Shown here piece after piece: positions 17,806-26,749 of a DNA stretch of 64,000 nucleotides. The number at the start of each line of letters is the position of its first letter. The first letter of the stretch is position 1. The notes below the pieces were generated by a model. It did not search any database and was not told the DNA's origin. It saw nothing but the letters and a program-made list of their open reading frames with translations. The position numbers and the translations under genes were made by a program. This DNA is from Bdellovibrio sp. KM01 (GTDB lineage Bacteria > Bdellovibrionota > Bdellovibrionia > Bdellovibrionales > Bdellovibrionaceae), in contig NZ_CP058348.1 of assembly GCF_013752535.1 (NCBI RefSeq), forward strand, positions 62,001 to 126,000, given 5' to 3'.

Positions 17806-18273
17806 ATGAATAAAGACTTCATGATTCGAGCGGTTGAGCTCTCTAGAAAAAATATGCAAGGTGGCGCTGGTGGTCCTTTTGGGGCTGTCATTGTTAAGGA
17901 TGGAAAGATCATCGGTGAAGGTTGGAACAAAGTTACTTCTTCCAACGATCCGACGGCGCATGCTGAAGTTTCGGCTATCCGTGATGCTTGTGCTAACGTT
18001 AAAAACTTCTCTTTGGACGGTGCTGAGATCTACACCAGCTGTGAGCCTTGTCCTATGTGCTTGGCTGCGATTTATTGGGCACGTATTTCTACGATCTATT
18101 ACGGAAACACTCGCAAAGATGCTGCTGACATCCAATTCGATGACGATTTCCTTTATCAGGAAATTCCTAAAGACATCAAAGACCGCAAAGTCCCTATGAT
18201 TCAGTGTGGTCACACAGAAGCTCTTGCAGTATTTAAAGAGTGGGAAAACAAAACTGACAAGATCCCCTACTAA
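17806..18273 (+). CDS. guaD: Guanine deaminase (GuaD-like, CDA superfamily)
   Basis: Converts guanine to xanthine and ammonia in the cytoplasm. The 155-residue product carries the zinc cytidine-deaminase signature: HAEVSAIR (His ligand and catalytic Glu) and SCEPCPMCLAAIYWARI (PCxxC zinc ligands). The wider pattern GGPFGAVIVKDGKII, TSSNDPTAHAEV and CLAAIYWARI is that of Bacillus-type guanine deaminase rather than the tRNA adenosine deaminase TadA. The ATG at 17806 is preferred over an upstream non-ATG extension of 21 residues because the family begins close to it. The sequence across the start (CTCCCTTATGAA) recurs at queF. Confidence 0.9.
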   Translation: MNKDFMIRAVELSRKNMQGGAGGPFGAVIVKDGKIIGEGWNKVTSSNDPTAHAEVSAIRDACANVKNFSLDGAEIYTSCEPCPMCLAAIYWARISTIYYGNTRKDAADIQFDDDFLYQEIPKDIKDRKVPMIQCGHTEALAVFKEWENKTDKIPY

Positions 18274-18334
18274 GGTCTTGTCGAGTTTATAAACAGGACT
18301 CCAATCGAGGTTCGCTTTTGGAGACAATAGAGGA

Positions 18335-20371
18335 ATGAAGTACTTTTCATTCCTCTTTTTATTTGCAGCTTTCTTTATTTTCACATCCTGCGCAACCGTC
18401 GAAAAGCAGATTCCTCGCGACATCGCTTCACTACAATCATCAGGCGCAATGGAAGGAATATGGTTCCTTCAAGGTACAAGTTCAACACGTGGGCCTTACA
18501 ACGGTGAACTTGAACTAAGAAAATCAAGCGACGGTACATACGATGCCATTCGCATGATCACCTACATCAACTATTTCTATGATGGTTTGAAAGTACAAGA
18601 AGTTTGGTCAGGTAAAGCCGTTGCTGCTGGCGACACTTTGGTCATGAGTTATGATTTACGCCAGGCCGATTTTATTGAAAAACTCGGCTCTCAAAAAAGA
18701 GAACCGAGTGACTTTAAGAACCCCATCACGGTCGTCACCCGTTTCGCTGTAACTGACAAAGGTTTATCATCGCAATTCTCTGACAAAAAAGTTTCGAACT
18801 ATACCGAGTGGATTACCACTCGCAGAAATCTTGAAGCAAAGCCGTTATGGATGAATTTGCGCACTAATATCGATGCTCAAGGTCCGAAAGTTCCTTTGGC
18901 TGTTCGTGGCGTGATCAATTTATTCAAACGCGACGTTGGTTTTACGAAAGATCCGTTCGTACAATCCTTCAAAAACAGAAAAGAGTTTAAAGAAGAACGT
19001 CCTTTTATCGTTTTTGATCCGACTGACTACGTCTTCTATCAAAACAATAAAGACATCATCCGTGTCGTGAATAAAGTGACCGATGATATTTCAATCACTG
19101 AGGCCTCAGTAAAAAGAAACGCCTACTCGCCCACATTGAAAGAAAAAGCAGCGAGTTATGAAAAAAACACTGTCACTCATCACATCAATGAAATTGGCAT
19201 GGTGTCGAAGGCCGATGTCGATGCAAATGGAAAATTGATTGCGTATCGTTATGATGGTGATTCCGCATTGTGGACGGGCATGTATATTGGCTCGCAATCG
19301 ATGCGCTATCTGGCGACCAAAGATCCTGAAGCATTAGCGAATGTACGTAAGTCGTTGCGTGCGATCTTTATGTTGATTGATATCACGGATGATCCAAAAG
19401 AATTTGCGCGAACTTTGATGCCGTATTCTCCGGGCGAACCGATTCCAAATAAATGGCACCAAGGTAAAGGCATTTATTCCAACATGCTTTGGCTTGAAGG
19501 TGGCAACAATGATATGTACAAAGGCTTAACTCACTCGATGATGTGGGCGAGCCTGGTAATCCCTGAAACAGATCAGGAAATTTGGTCTCACCTTCGTGAT
19601 AAGTCACGCCGATTGATGGGATTAAGAACATTCGATGAAAAACCTCAAAACCAGGCTCCGACGTACGGTCTTGTGGCCTTGATCAACAAAGATAAAAATG
19701 CCCGTGAAAAATACGAATCAACTTATAAAAAACTAAGTTGGAAGCCATCAAGCTATAGTTTGGATACGACTTTCTATTGGCATGGAAGTGCGGACTGGAG
19801 TGGTATTAACTTAGGGCTGGTTGGTGATATCACAGATATCATGATTGCTGACCGTCTGGGTGAATCTAAAATCCGTGATCGTCTGCGCGAGCGTTTGATG
19901 GATTCGTGGGTGACATACAGTCCGGCACAAAGACATCTGCTGACAATGGTGGCCTATGGATTTGCGTACTCCCATGGAACTCGTGGTGGCAACTTTAGGG
20001 AAGAAAGCAGCGACGATAAGTTCATGACGTCTTTGGCGCAGTCGGTTTGGGGCTTGCGTGAAATTCCTTATCCTCGTCCAAACTTGGATGTTTCGATCAA
20101 TCACTCCCTACGCCCGGATTGGTGTATTTCTCCGATCCCACGGCTTTTCTGGAAGGGTTTAAAACGCCCCGAACCACCGGTTGAGTACTTCTATCAGGGG
20201 CTTTATAACTATCCGGTATTTGAGCACCAGGCCTTTACTTCTAATTTCGTCTGGAAGGACACGGCCTTTGGATTTAAGGATGATCATTCCCGTGGCTCAG
20301 AAAATGCGGGTGTAGATTATCTGTATGCGTACTGGCTAGCTAAATACGTAGGTATCCCTAACTTTGAATAG
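18335..20371 (+). CDS. Large lipoprotein of unknown function
   Basis: 678 residues with a lipoprotein signal (FLFLFAAFFIFTSCA, lipobox ending at Cys19). After a beta-rich N-terminal part (about 40-165: EGIWFLQGTSS, YDAIRMITYINYFYDG) the protein is long and mostly helical, rich in Trp and aromatic residues, with KWHQGKGIYSNMLWLEGGN, GLTHSMMWASLVIP and FYWHGSADWSGINLG. This could be an alpha/alpha-toroid of the kind seen in carbohydrate-active enzymes, but no diagnostic motif allows a firm call. It is probably anchored in the outer membrane facing the periplasm. It stands between guaD and queF, all on the plus strand. Confidence 0.8.
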   Translation: MKYFSFLFLFAAFFIFTSCATVEKQIPRDIASLQSSGAMEGIWFLQGTSSTRGPYNGELELRKSSDGTYDAIRMITYINYFYDGLKVQEVWSGKAVAAGDTLVMSYDLRQADFIEKLGSQKREPSDFKNPITVVTRFAVTDKGLSSQFSDKKVSNYTEWITTRRNLEAKPLWMNLRTNIDAQGPKVPLAVRGVINLFKRDVGFTKDPFVQSFKNRKEFKEERPFIVFDPTDYVFYQNNKDIIRVVNKVTDDISITEASVKRNAYSPTLKEKAASYEKNTVTHHINEIGMVSKADVDANGKLIAYRYDGDSALWTGMYIGSQSMRYLATKDPEALANVRKSLRAIFMLIDITDDPKEFARTLMPYSPGEPIPNKWHQGKGIYSNMLWLEGGNNDMYKGLTHSMMWASLVIPETDQEIWSHLRDKSRRLMGLRTFDEKPQNQAPTYGLVALINKDKNAREKYESTYKKLSWKPSSYSLDTTFYWHGSADWSGINLGLVGDITDIMIADRLGESKIRDRLRERLMDSWVTYSPAQRHLLTMVAYGFAYSHGTRGGNFREESSDDKFMTSLAQSVWGLREIPYPRPNLDVSINHSLRPDWCISPIPRLFWKGLKRPEPPVEYFYQGLYNYPVFEHQAFTSNFVWKDTAFGFKDDHSRGSENAGVDYLYAYWLAKYVGIPNFE

Positions 20372-20421
20372 GATCTTTTGAAAGATCTACCCTGTCGCAA
20401 GAATGATTGAATTTCAGCCCT

Positions 20422-20441
20422 GGGGGAGTTAAAAATCTCCC
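20422..20441 (+). promoter_or_regulatory. Short hairpin overlapping the Shine-Dalgarno region of queF
   Basis: GGGAG (20424-20428) can pair with CTCCC (20437-20441) two bases before the queF ATG. The GGGGGAG run that would be the ribosome-binding site lies in the 5' arm, so the hairpin could mask it or shorten its effective distance to the start. Confidence 0.4.
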
Positions 20442-20443
20442 TT

Positions 20444-20953
20444 ATGAAAAAGACTGGCAGAGACTCTAAAGAGCTTAAAAACTTCGCCCTGGGTGAAGCT
20501 AAAACAGATTACGCGCAAACTTATTCACCAGAATCCCTTGAAGCATTCGACAACAAAAATCCAGGTAAGATTGCCTGGACGACTTTTGTTTGCACAGAGT
20601 TCACATCACTTTGTCCAAAAACAGGCCAGCCTGATTTTGCAAAAGTTTTTATCAACTACATCGCTGATAAAAAAATGGTGGAATCAAAATCCTTGAAACT
20701 TTATTTGTTCAGCTTCCGTAACCACGGCGACTTCCACGAAGATTGTATTCAGACAATTTGTGACGACTTGGTGAATCTTATGAAGCCTAAGTATATCGAA
20801 GTAGTTGGTGAGTTCACTCCGCGCGGAGGGATTGCGATCTTCCCTTATGCAAGCTACGCTTGTAAGGACAAGTTCTATCAGGACTTGTGGAAAAAACGTC
20901 TGAGTGAGTTCGCTCCTGGCAAGTATTCCATGGAGTTGAGCAAGCTCTACTAA
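20444..20953 (+). CDS. queF: NADPH-dependent 7-cyano-7-deazaguanine reductase QueF
   Basis: Reduces the nitrile preQ0 to the amine preQ1 in queuosine biosynthesis. The 169-residue protein is the short, single-domain form. EFTSLCPKTGQPDF holds the catalytic cysteine (about residue 58) that forms the thioimide, and VESKSLKLYLFSFRNHGDFHE is the QueF signature. It lies 9 bases before the PEP-carboxylase-like gene, so the two are probably cotranscribed. I see no preQ1 riboswitch upstream. Confidence 0.95.
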   Translation: MKKTGRDSKELKNFALGEAKTDYAQTYSPESLEAFDNKNPGKIAWTTFVCTEFTSLCPKTGQPDFAKVFINYIADKKMVESKSLKLYLFSFRNHGDFHEDCIQTICDDLVNLMKPKYIEVVGEFTPRGGIAIFPYASYACKDKFYQDLWKKRLSEFAPGKYSMELSKLY

Positions 20954-20962
20954 GAGGGCTTC

Positions 20963-23308
20963 ATGAAACAAAATCTTCCCCAAGAACTTACGAAACTTGT
21001 TGATTGGTCAGTAACGGAATTGGGGAAGGTGATCGAGTTCGAAGTCGGTAAAGCCGGCTTCAACCGCATCGAAAGAATCCGTCGCTATATCAAATCTCCT
21101 GCGGGTCAGTCCCTTGAAGGACTTAAATCGCTTCAAGAAGAGCTCGCAAGTCTCTCTGAAAAAGAACAATACCAAATTGCCCATGCCTTTGCCTTGATGC
21201 TGGAGATTATCAACTCCTGCGAGGCCGCGTATCGCACGTACCGACTTAGAATTGAAGACCGTGACCATGAATCCGTCACTCACAGCTATGGCCGCATCAT
21301 CCACGTTTTAACGGCGCATCCGACCGAATCCAGAAATCCCGATGCCCTTTACTATTTCAAGAAAATTCAAAAGCTGTTGGAACGTCGATTAGAGAAAATT
21401 TCTGAACTAGATGAGTCCGAGCTGAACGTTTTGATCAAATGGGTTTGGAATATTCCGATGTCCAAACAACGTAAGCCCTCGGTCATGGATGAGGCTGAAT
21501 ACATTTATAGTCTGGGCCTGCAGGACGAGATTATCGAGATGTACATCAAGCAACGACTTGCAAAGCACCCGTTTTATATTCGTACATGGGTGGGGGGAGA
21601 TAAGGATGGGCACCCTGGCGTAGATGAAAAGACGATGTTGCAAAGCTTAAACATGTCGCGGGGACTTTTGGTGAAATGGCTCAATCGAGCATTCCGGGAA
21701 TATAAAAAGGATCTGGAACCCTTGCTTCGGAATAAGAGTTTTGATGCGTCAAAGTTGAGAACTATTAAAAAGCTCAGTTCGGAAGTTACCCAGATGCTGG
21801 TGCATTTAAAAAGAATTGAATCAAAAGATGCGAATAAACTCCATCGACTTAAGGAATCATTCATTCTGTTAAGCGCGGAGCAAAGAAAAAATTTTGGAGT
21901 GGAATCCCCGGTTTTGATTCGAATTCAGACATTTTTAAAATCTTTTCCCGGCCTGGTCGTCCCCCTAGAGCTTCGCGAAGACAGTGGGCTTGTGCATGAA
22001 GCTGTGGATAACCCGGGAAAGAGTTATAACATTTCTCGAATGATCAAGACTCTCTCCAGAATTTCTCCGGATCATGATCCAAAATTTTATGTGCGCGGCT
22101 TTGTTTTAAGTAATTGTGAGTCGGTCAAAGACATTGTCGCTGGAATGAAACTGACAAAAAGATACTTGGGGGAATATCGCCTGCCCGTAGTACCACTATT
22201 TGAAAGTGCACACTCTTTGTCAGAGGGAAAATCCATTATCACGGAATTCTTAAGCAGCAAATCCCACCGTACTATAATTGCTAAGAAATGGTCTGGGAAA
22301 CTTGAAGTGATGCTGGGGTATTCTGATTCCTCGAAAGAAAACGGCGCGTTTGCTTCCAGGTTTCTAATTAAATCGGCGGTATCAGAGCTGGAAAAAGTCA
22401 TTAGCTCCTATGATATCAAGCCCATCTTTTTTCACGGCTCTGGTGGAAGTATTGAGAGGGGTGGAGGTTCCGTTCAGGAACAAACCGATTGGTGGCCGCT
22501 ATCTGCGTTGGAAGTGGTCAAGGTCACGATTCAAGGCGAAATGATTTATCGCAGCTATACTTCTTCTGAAATATTAGAAAGACAGCTTGAACGCTTCATG
22601 GTCGCCAGAGACCGACAGGCTAAATCAGCTCGTAAAAGTTCATCTGCTCGTATAGAGAAGGCCTTACAGCGCATGGCTGAGGCGACCAAATCCAAATATC
22701 AAGAGACATTGAAGCAGCCCGAATTTCTGCAGATGATTGAAGAGGCGACGCCGTATTCATATCTCAAAGATTTACGTATGGGTTCTCGGCCTTCCAAACG
22801 TCAGGGCCCGGTCCAATTAAAGAGTTTGCGCGCAATTCCCTGGGTTTTATGTTGGACGCAGACGCGCACCCTGTTTCCGACTTGGTGGGGAGTTGGAAGT
22901 TTTTGGACGACCCTGAATAAGACGGAGAAGGCTTTATATAAAAAGGCATTTAAAGAGTCCCAACTTTTTAGTTCTTACATAAAAGTGTTGGGCTTTACGC
23001 TTGAGAAAATGGATTTAAATATTTTTGGTCTGTATTTGGCAAATTCCAAATTGCCAGTGGAGCAGCAGCAGAAATATCTGAAAGACTTTATTCAAGAATT
23101 CAAGGAGTGCAAAAAGGCGATGCGGGAAATCACGGGAGAAAGAAATCTTTTGTGGTATCGGCCATGGCTTGGAAAAAGTATTTCCCTTCGCTCGCCACTG
23201 ATTCATCCCCTGAATGTTTTGCAGCTTATTGCCCTTAAAGAGAGGAATTTACTGCTGCTGCGAGAGACTGTCACAGGGGTCGCAAGCGGTATGCTGACGA
23301 CTGGATGA
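20963..23308 (+). CDS. ppc: Divergent phosphoenolpyruvate carboxylase
   Basis: PEP carboxylase makes oxaloacetate from PEP and bicarbonate to refill the TCA cycle. The 781-residue protein keeps family motifs in order: VLTAHPTES (catalytic His119), WVGGDKDGHPGV, MLGYSDSSKENG, MGSRPSKRQGP, SLRAIPWVLCWTQ, and a C-terminal VASGMLTTG in place of the usual GMRNTG end. It is about 100 residues shorter than typical bacterial enzymes. The glycine loop, normally FHGRGGxxGRGG, reads FHGSGGSIERGGG: the first arginine is Ser493, while the second (Arg499) is present. The family is sure, but catalytic competence is not. It follows queF by 9 bases. Confidence 0.88.
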   Translation: MKQNLPQELTKLVDWSVTELGKVIEFEVGKAGFNRIERIRRYIKSPAGQSLEGLKSLQEELASLSEKEQYQIAHAFALMLEIINSCEAAYRTYRLRIEDRDHESVTHSYGRIIHVLTAHPTESRNPDALYYFKKIQKLLERRLEKISELDESELNVLIKWVWNIPMSKQRKPSVMDEAEYIYSLGLQDEIIEMYIKQRLAKHPFYIRTWVGGDKDGHPGVDEKTMLQSLNMSRGLLVKWLNRAFREYKKDLEPLLRNKSFDASKLRTIKKLSSEVTQMLVHLKRIESKDANKLHRLKESFILLSAEQRKNFGVESPVLIRIQTFLKSFPGLVVPLELREDSGLVHEAVDNPGKSYNISRMIKTLSRISPDHDPKFYVRGFVLSNCESVKDIVAGMKLTKRYLGEYRLPVVPLFESAHSLSEGKSIITEFLSSKSHRTIIAKKWSGKLEVMLGYSDSSKENGAFASRFLIKSAVSELEKVISSYDIKPIFFHGSGGSIERGGGSVQEQTDWWPLSALEVVKVTIQGEMIYRSYTSSEILERQLERFMVARDRQAKSARKSSSARIEKALQRMAEATKSKYQETLKQPEFLQMIEEATPYSYLKDLRMGSRPSKRQGPVQLKSLRAIPWVLCWTQTRTLFPTWWGVGSFWTTLNKTEKALYKKAFKESQLFSSYIKVLGFTLEKMDLNIFGLYLANSKLPVEQQQKYLKDFIQEFKECKKAMREITGERNLLWYRPWLGKSISLRSPLIHPLNVLQLIALKERNLLLLRETVTGVASGMLTTG

Positions 23309-23444
23309 GTGCCCGAACTGGCGTGGTGTAAATATCTTTTACACTCCCCTTTGCCCCGGCTCTAATAGGATGCATTGGGCAGGGGCCCGTTATTTGAACA
23401 TAGGTTCGTGGAATCAATTATTTACGAACCAAAGGATCTCTCAA

Positions 23445-24182
23445 ATGTTCAATCCATCACTTCGCGGCGCCATCACTGTTTCCATTCTTTTGATCGGGCA
23501 AACTTCCTTTGCAAGTTTGAAACTTTCTGAAATTAAAAATTGTATTTCTAACGAAATGGACGTGGTTCGTGTAGTTCATCCTTTAAAGGCTGAATACCTA
23601 AGAGCTGAACGCGAAGGTTCAGTGACGGAATTGATCAACATGCTGAAAGAAAACACGGAAGACTTGGATCTGCTTTCTGAAGCAGAAGCTTCAAGCGCTC
23701 GTGGTAAAGCTTTGACGAAAGAAATTGGCGAGATTGAAGATGTCTTGGAAAATTCAAAATCCTGTGTTGATGCCCGCAAGTCGATGTTAAAGTTTGCCAA
23801 TATCTATGAAAAGAAACCGCTTCTTTCATTGAGTGTTTTCTTCGAAAAGGATAATCACGGTGATACTGAGTTGTCACAGTGGAATGCAGAGGCGAAAGAG
23901 TCTTTGAAGAACGCAGGATATTCTAAAGCTCTTGCGAATTTCGAGGCTTCACGTCATCCAGCTTTGGCTTTGTTGCTAGCGTCCGGCGAGACAACTTCAG
24001 TTCTGGATGAACAGTTTATGCTTGAGCGCGACGATACTATGAGAGCTGCATTGAAAGCTATTGTTGGGGATGACGCCTCTGCGGATATCTTGGAAGAGCG
24101 ACTTGCAGAAAAAATGCGTAAAGAAAGTTTAAATCGCATGTCAGCTATATCAGCTGCGGCTAACGAGTTTGTTAGAAAATAG
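23445..24182 (+). CDS. Secreted helical protein of unknown function
   Basis: 245 residues from the ATG at 23445, with AAAGGA 8 bases before it; the longer open frame upstream has no such site. The signal peptide is NPSLRGAITVSILLIGQTSFA. The mature part is almost entirely charged amphipathic helix (LINMLKENTEDLDLLSEAEA, DILEERLAEKMRKESLNR) with two cysteines (KNCISN and KSCVDA). No family recognised; the periplasm is its likely location. Its 3' end overlaps the convergent acyltransferase gene by 33 bases. Confidence 0.75.
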   Translation: MFNPSLRGAITVSILLIGQTSFASLKLSEIKNCISNEMDVVRVVHPLKAEYLRAEREGSVTELINMLKENTEDLDLLSEAEASSARGKALTKEIGEIEDVLENSKSCVDARKSMLKFANIYEKKPLLSLSVFFEKDNHGDTELSQWNAEAKESLKNAGYSKALANFEASRHPALALLLASGETTSVLDEQFMLERDDTMRAALKAIVGDDASADILEERLAEKMRKESLNRMSAISAAANEFVRK

Positions 24183-25223
24183 ACGAAATTCCTTAAAGTT
24201 TTTGACTAGCAATCGTGTCACTATCTCGGTTGCTAGCAACAAACCAAGCCAATAGATATCTATTAATCTGGAATGGTCCCTAAAGTGAAGGGACCAATCT
24301 GAGGCCCAGGGCAGAAACGCAAACTCCACAAAATAGCAAAGTCCAAAAAATCTGTTCCACGCCAAATCAGAGATGAATCTTACGGCCTTAAATTTTCCTA
24401 AAAGTTCATTCACTTGATTTAAGCAAGCAAGTCGAATCCAGATGAATAGAACAATGAAGCGGCTCCAGAAAAACCACAAGTCCGCAGAAAATACGTAATA
24501 GTAAAACCCCGTGGGTGTGATGGAGATATTGGGATTCATGGGGAAAATACAAACAATAGCAGTCGCGAGACCAAGTAAATACCAAGCTTCGTTTTTAAAT
24601 CCACAATAGACCCAAGATTGCTGGGGCTCGAGTCTAATGATTCTTCCTATGCTAAAACCTAAAAAAGGTATTGCAAGCCATGGCAGCAGCCCCCATCCGA
24701 TCGTGGCGTTCACGTCCAGATCCCCGACAAGCATTTGACTTAGAAACGGGCTTAAATTTGGTTTTAAAGTCTGGTACCAATCGATCGGAATGCACAAGGA
24801 AGCAATGGCAAGAATGCTTGCCGCCGAAAGAAACTTTTTATTCTGTGGAAAGAATTGAACGACCAATAGACTTACAAAAAGATAGGCGTAAAGATTCCAG
24901 CTCCATGTCGTGATATCTGTGTTTGCCTGGTCATGAACCATCATTCCAATCAATCCGGTTCCGACTAAAAGATATCTTTTCCAGTTAATTTGAGTTGTGG
25001 AATATCCGATTAAGAAAAAAGAAACCAATGCCAGAATCAGCCCAGAATATCCCCAGTAATTTAAAAAGAATGGTGTCAATAAACCAAAGACTGATTCTGA
25101 TGCTTTAAAGAGCATTTTGGATTCACCAAAAGATGTTTCCCACACGTGATAAAAGGTCACGACCAGAATCGCACACGTTCGCAGCAAATCTAATGCATAA
25201 AATCTTTGATTCTTCATTCCCAC
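24150..25223 (-). CDS. Acyltransferase-3-like multi-pass membrane protein, copy 1
   Basis: 357 residues with about ten hydrophobic segments. The N-terminus (FYALDLLRTCAILVVTFYHVW) matches the start of acyltransferase-3/OafA-type proteins, where the R...H pair on TM1 binds the acyl donor; these enzymes O-acylate surface glycans or lipids. It is a paralog of 32099-33127: both have the LDLLR/FDILR-to-HVW start, a T-W-x-W-D/N-x-Y segment and a C-terminal LAWN....G..YF....FLP block. Its start overlaps the end of the spermidine-synthase-like gene by 10 bases. This makes it the last gene of a five-gene minus-strand operon with two pseudopilin-like proteins. Confidence 0.78.
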   Translation of the reverse strand: MGMKNQRFYALDLLRTCAILVVTFYHVWETSFGESKMLFKASESVFGLLTPFFLNYWGYSGLILALVSFFLIGYSTTQINWKRYLLVGTGLIGMMVHDQANTDITTWSWNLYAYLFVSLLVVQFFPQNKKFLSAASILAIASLCIPIDWYQTLKPNLSPFLSQMLVGDLDVNATIGWGLLPWLAIPFLGFSIGRIIRLEPQQSWVYCGFKNEAWYLLGLATAIVCIFPMNPNISITPTGFYYYVFSADLWFFWSRFIVLFIWIRLACLNQVNELLGKFKAVRFISDLAWNRFFGLCYFVEFAFLPWASDWSLHFRDHSRLIDIYWLGLLLATEIVTRLLVKNFKEFRLFSNKLVSRS

Positions 25224-26749
25224 ATCCTTGGCAGTTGTGGCTTGAATAAAGAATTCACCAGGTCGCTGCTGGCGTCTGGCAACTGTACTGTTTTGTAGTT
25301 GCCTCCTAAATTGAGATTTAGATCTGCAGAAGAACCGTCGGCGGCAAAAACAAAGCTTTCAGTATTCTCATATGCGATGACGTTCGCAAATGGGACCGCC
25401 TTAAGCGTGGAGTTTATAATCGAAGCGCTTTCATTCGTTGGAAAATCAAATACGATAAATCCCTTCGGCGTGAGGCGATTTTTAAGAATGCGATAAAATT
25501 CCACGCTGTAGAGTTTCGAAAGTTCAACGCTATACGGATACGGGAAGTCCAAGAAGACAGCGTCCCAGCTTCTTTTAGATTTTCTTAGAAAATGAAAAGC
25601 GTCATCCGTAATAAGCTCGACACGATTGTTGCTGAGTGAGTTTTCATTCAGAGCCACCCAGCGTGCATCTTCCTTGGCCATTTTCAGAATCATAGGATCC
25701 AACTCTACCATTGTGATTTCAGTGTCGTTGGAAAAAGTTTTAAGGGCGTCTCTTAGCAAAAGTCCATCCCCGGCCCCAAGGATTAGAATTTTCTTTGGAG
25801 TTCTTTGTGCGATCTTTAAAGAACCCTGCAGGAAAGCTTCGTGGTAAGACTTTTCATATCGGGAATCAAATTGGAATTGTCCATTTAACCACAGGCTAAA
25901 AAACGCACCGTTTTCGTCGCGGCCATCCACCATATCAATGGCCTGATAAGGGCTGAGGTGTCTGATAACTTTGATTTCGCTATCGATTCCTCGGAAGTAA
26001 TCCTTTAGGTCGTTTCCGCTGGTCACATTCTTGGGATAGTCACCATAATAGCGAATTCTTAAAGAAAGCTGCTGCAACGGACTTTGAATTATTGAAAACA
26101 GCAGCACCGCGAAAATGCAGACTGAAACAAAACTAAAGCCGCGCTTCGCATTTGGAGTCTGCGCCGTTAGATATACACAAATGCCGCCGCTGATCAGTGC
26201 GATTAAGACTGCTGTTCCATAAATTTCAAATCTGGGAATTAAGATTACGGGTACGACGACTGAAGCCACCAGGGCTCCAAAGTAGCTGAATGCAAGAATT
26301 TGGTTTAAATGGGTTTGATTGTCTAAGTCCTTACGTAGTCTAAATAGCAAGGGAGTTTCAAATCCAGTTAAGAACCCCAAGGCTAGGGAGATAAACCCGG
26401 TCGTTAAAACGAAGATCATCATTAACGGTCCCGCGGGCAATCGTATTCCTGAAAACTGGATCAGCTCAAGACTGGGTATAAAGAATAAATAGGTAACTAG
26501 CATGGGAGCAACAGCCCCCAGAACCATTAAGATGAGTTCAATCTTAAGTAAATCCTGCAGCGGATTTTTCGCGTGAGTGGACTTCTTACTACCAATGCCA
26601 ATGCCGTAAATAAAAAGAGCTGAAGACAGGCAGAATCCAATGATCTCTTCTTGCAGGAATACTGCAAAGGTCTTTGCCATCAAACTTTGATAGGCAAACC
26701 CACAAAATGATAAAGCAAAAGACAGGACTTTTAATTTACGATGATCCAT
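25214..26749 (-). CDS. Spermidine synthase-like protein with N-terminal membrane domain
   Basis: 511 residues starting at the ATG at 26747-26749, AGGAG lying 11 bases upstream. Residues about 5-235 are a polytopic membrane domain (around seven helices). The C-terminal domain is a Rossmann aminopropyltransferase fold: LWLNGQFQFDS then SYHEAFL (the substrate gate region of SpeE), LILGAGDGLLLRD (nucleotide loop), ITMVELDPMIL (acidic end of strand 2) and DAVFLDFPYPYSVELSKLYS. The usual D-x-x-D-P stretch after strand 4 is changed to D-F-P-Y-P. Membrane-fused forms are common in bacteria with unknown substrates, so polyamine synthesis is not certain. It overlaps the upstream paralogous membrane protein by 19 bases. 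Confidence 0.82.
   Translation of the reverse strand: MDHRKLKVLSFALSFCGFAYQSLMAKTFAVFLQEEIIGFCLSSALFIYGIGIGSKKSTHAKNPLQDLLKIELILMVLGAVAPMLVTYLFFIPSLELIQFSGIRLPAGPLMMIFVLTTGFISLALGFLTGFETPLLFRLRKDLDNQTHLNQILAFSYFGALVASVVVPVILIPRFEIYGTAVLIALISGGICVYLTAQTPNAKRGFSFVSVCIFAVLLFSIIQSPLQQLSLRIRYYGDYPKNVTSGNDLKDYFRGIDSEIKVIRHLSPYQAIDMVDGRDENGAFFSLWLNGQFQFDSRYEKSYHEAFLQGSLKIAQRTPKKILILGAGDGLLLRDALKTFSNDTEITMVELDPMILKMAKEDARWVALNENSLSNNRVELITDDAFHFLRKSKRSWDAVFLDFPYPYSVELSKLYSVEFYRILKNRLTPKGFIVFDFPTNESASIINSTLKAVPFANVIAYENTESFVFAADGSSADLNLNLGGNYKTVQLPDASSDLVNSLFKPQLPRMWE

Noticed and set aside
17692..18423. 243-residue minus-strand open frame antisense to guaD
   Set aside because: It is antisense to a well-conserved deaminase and has no start signal or family features; it reflects codon bias of the true gene.
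20372..20443. preQ1 riboswitch before queF
   Set aside because: The conserved core of preQ1-I is not seen, and only a short GGGAG/CTCCC hairpin is present.
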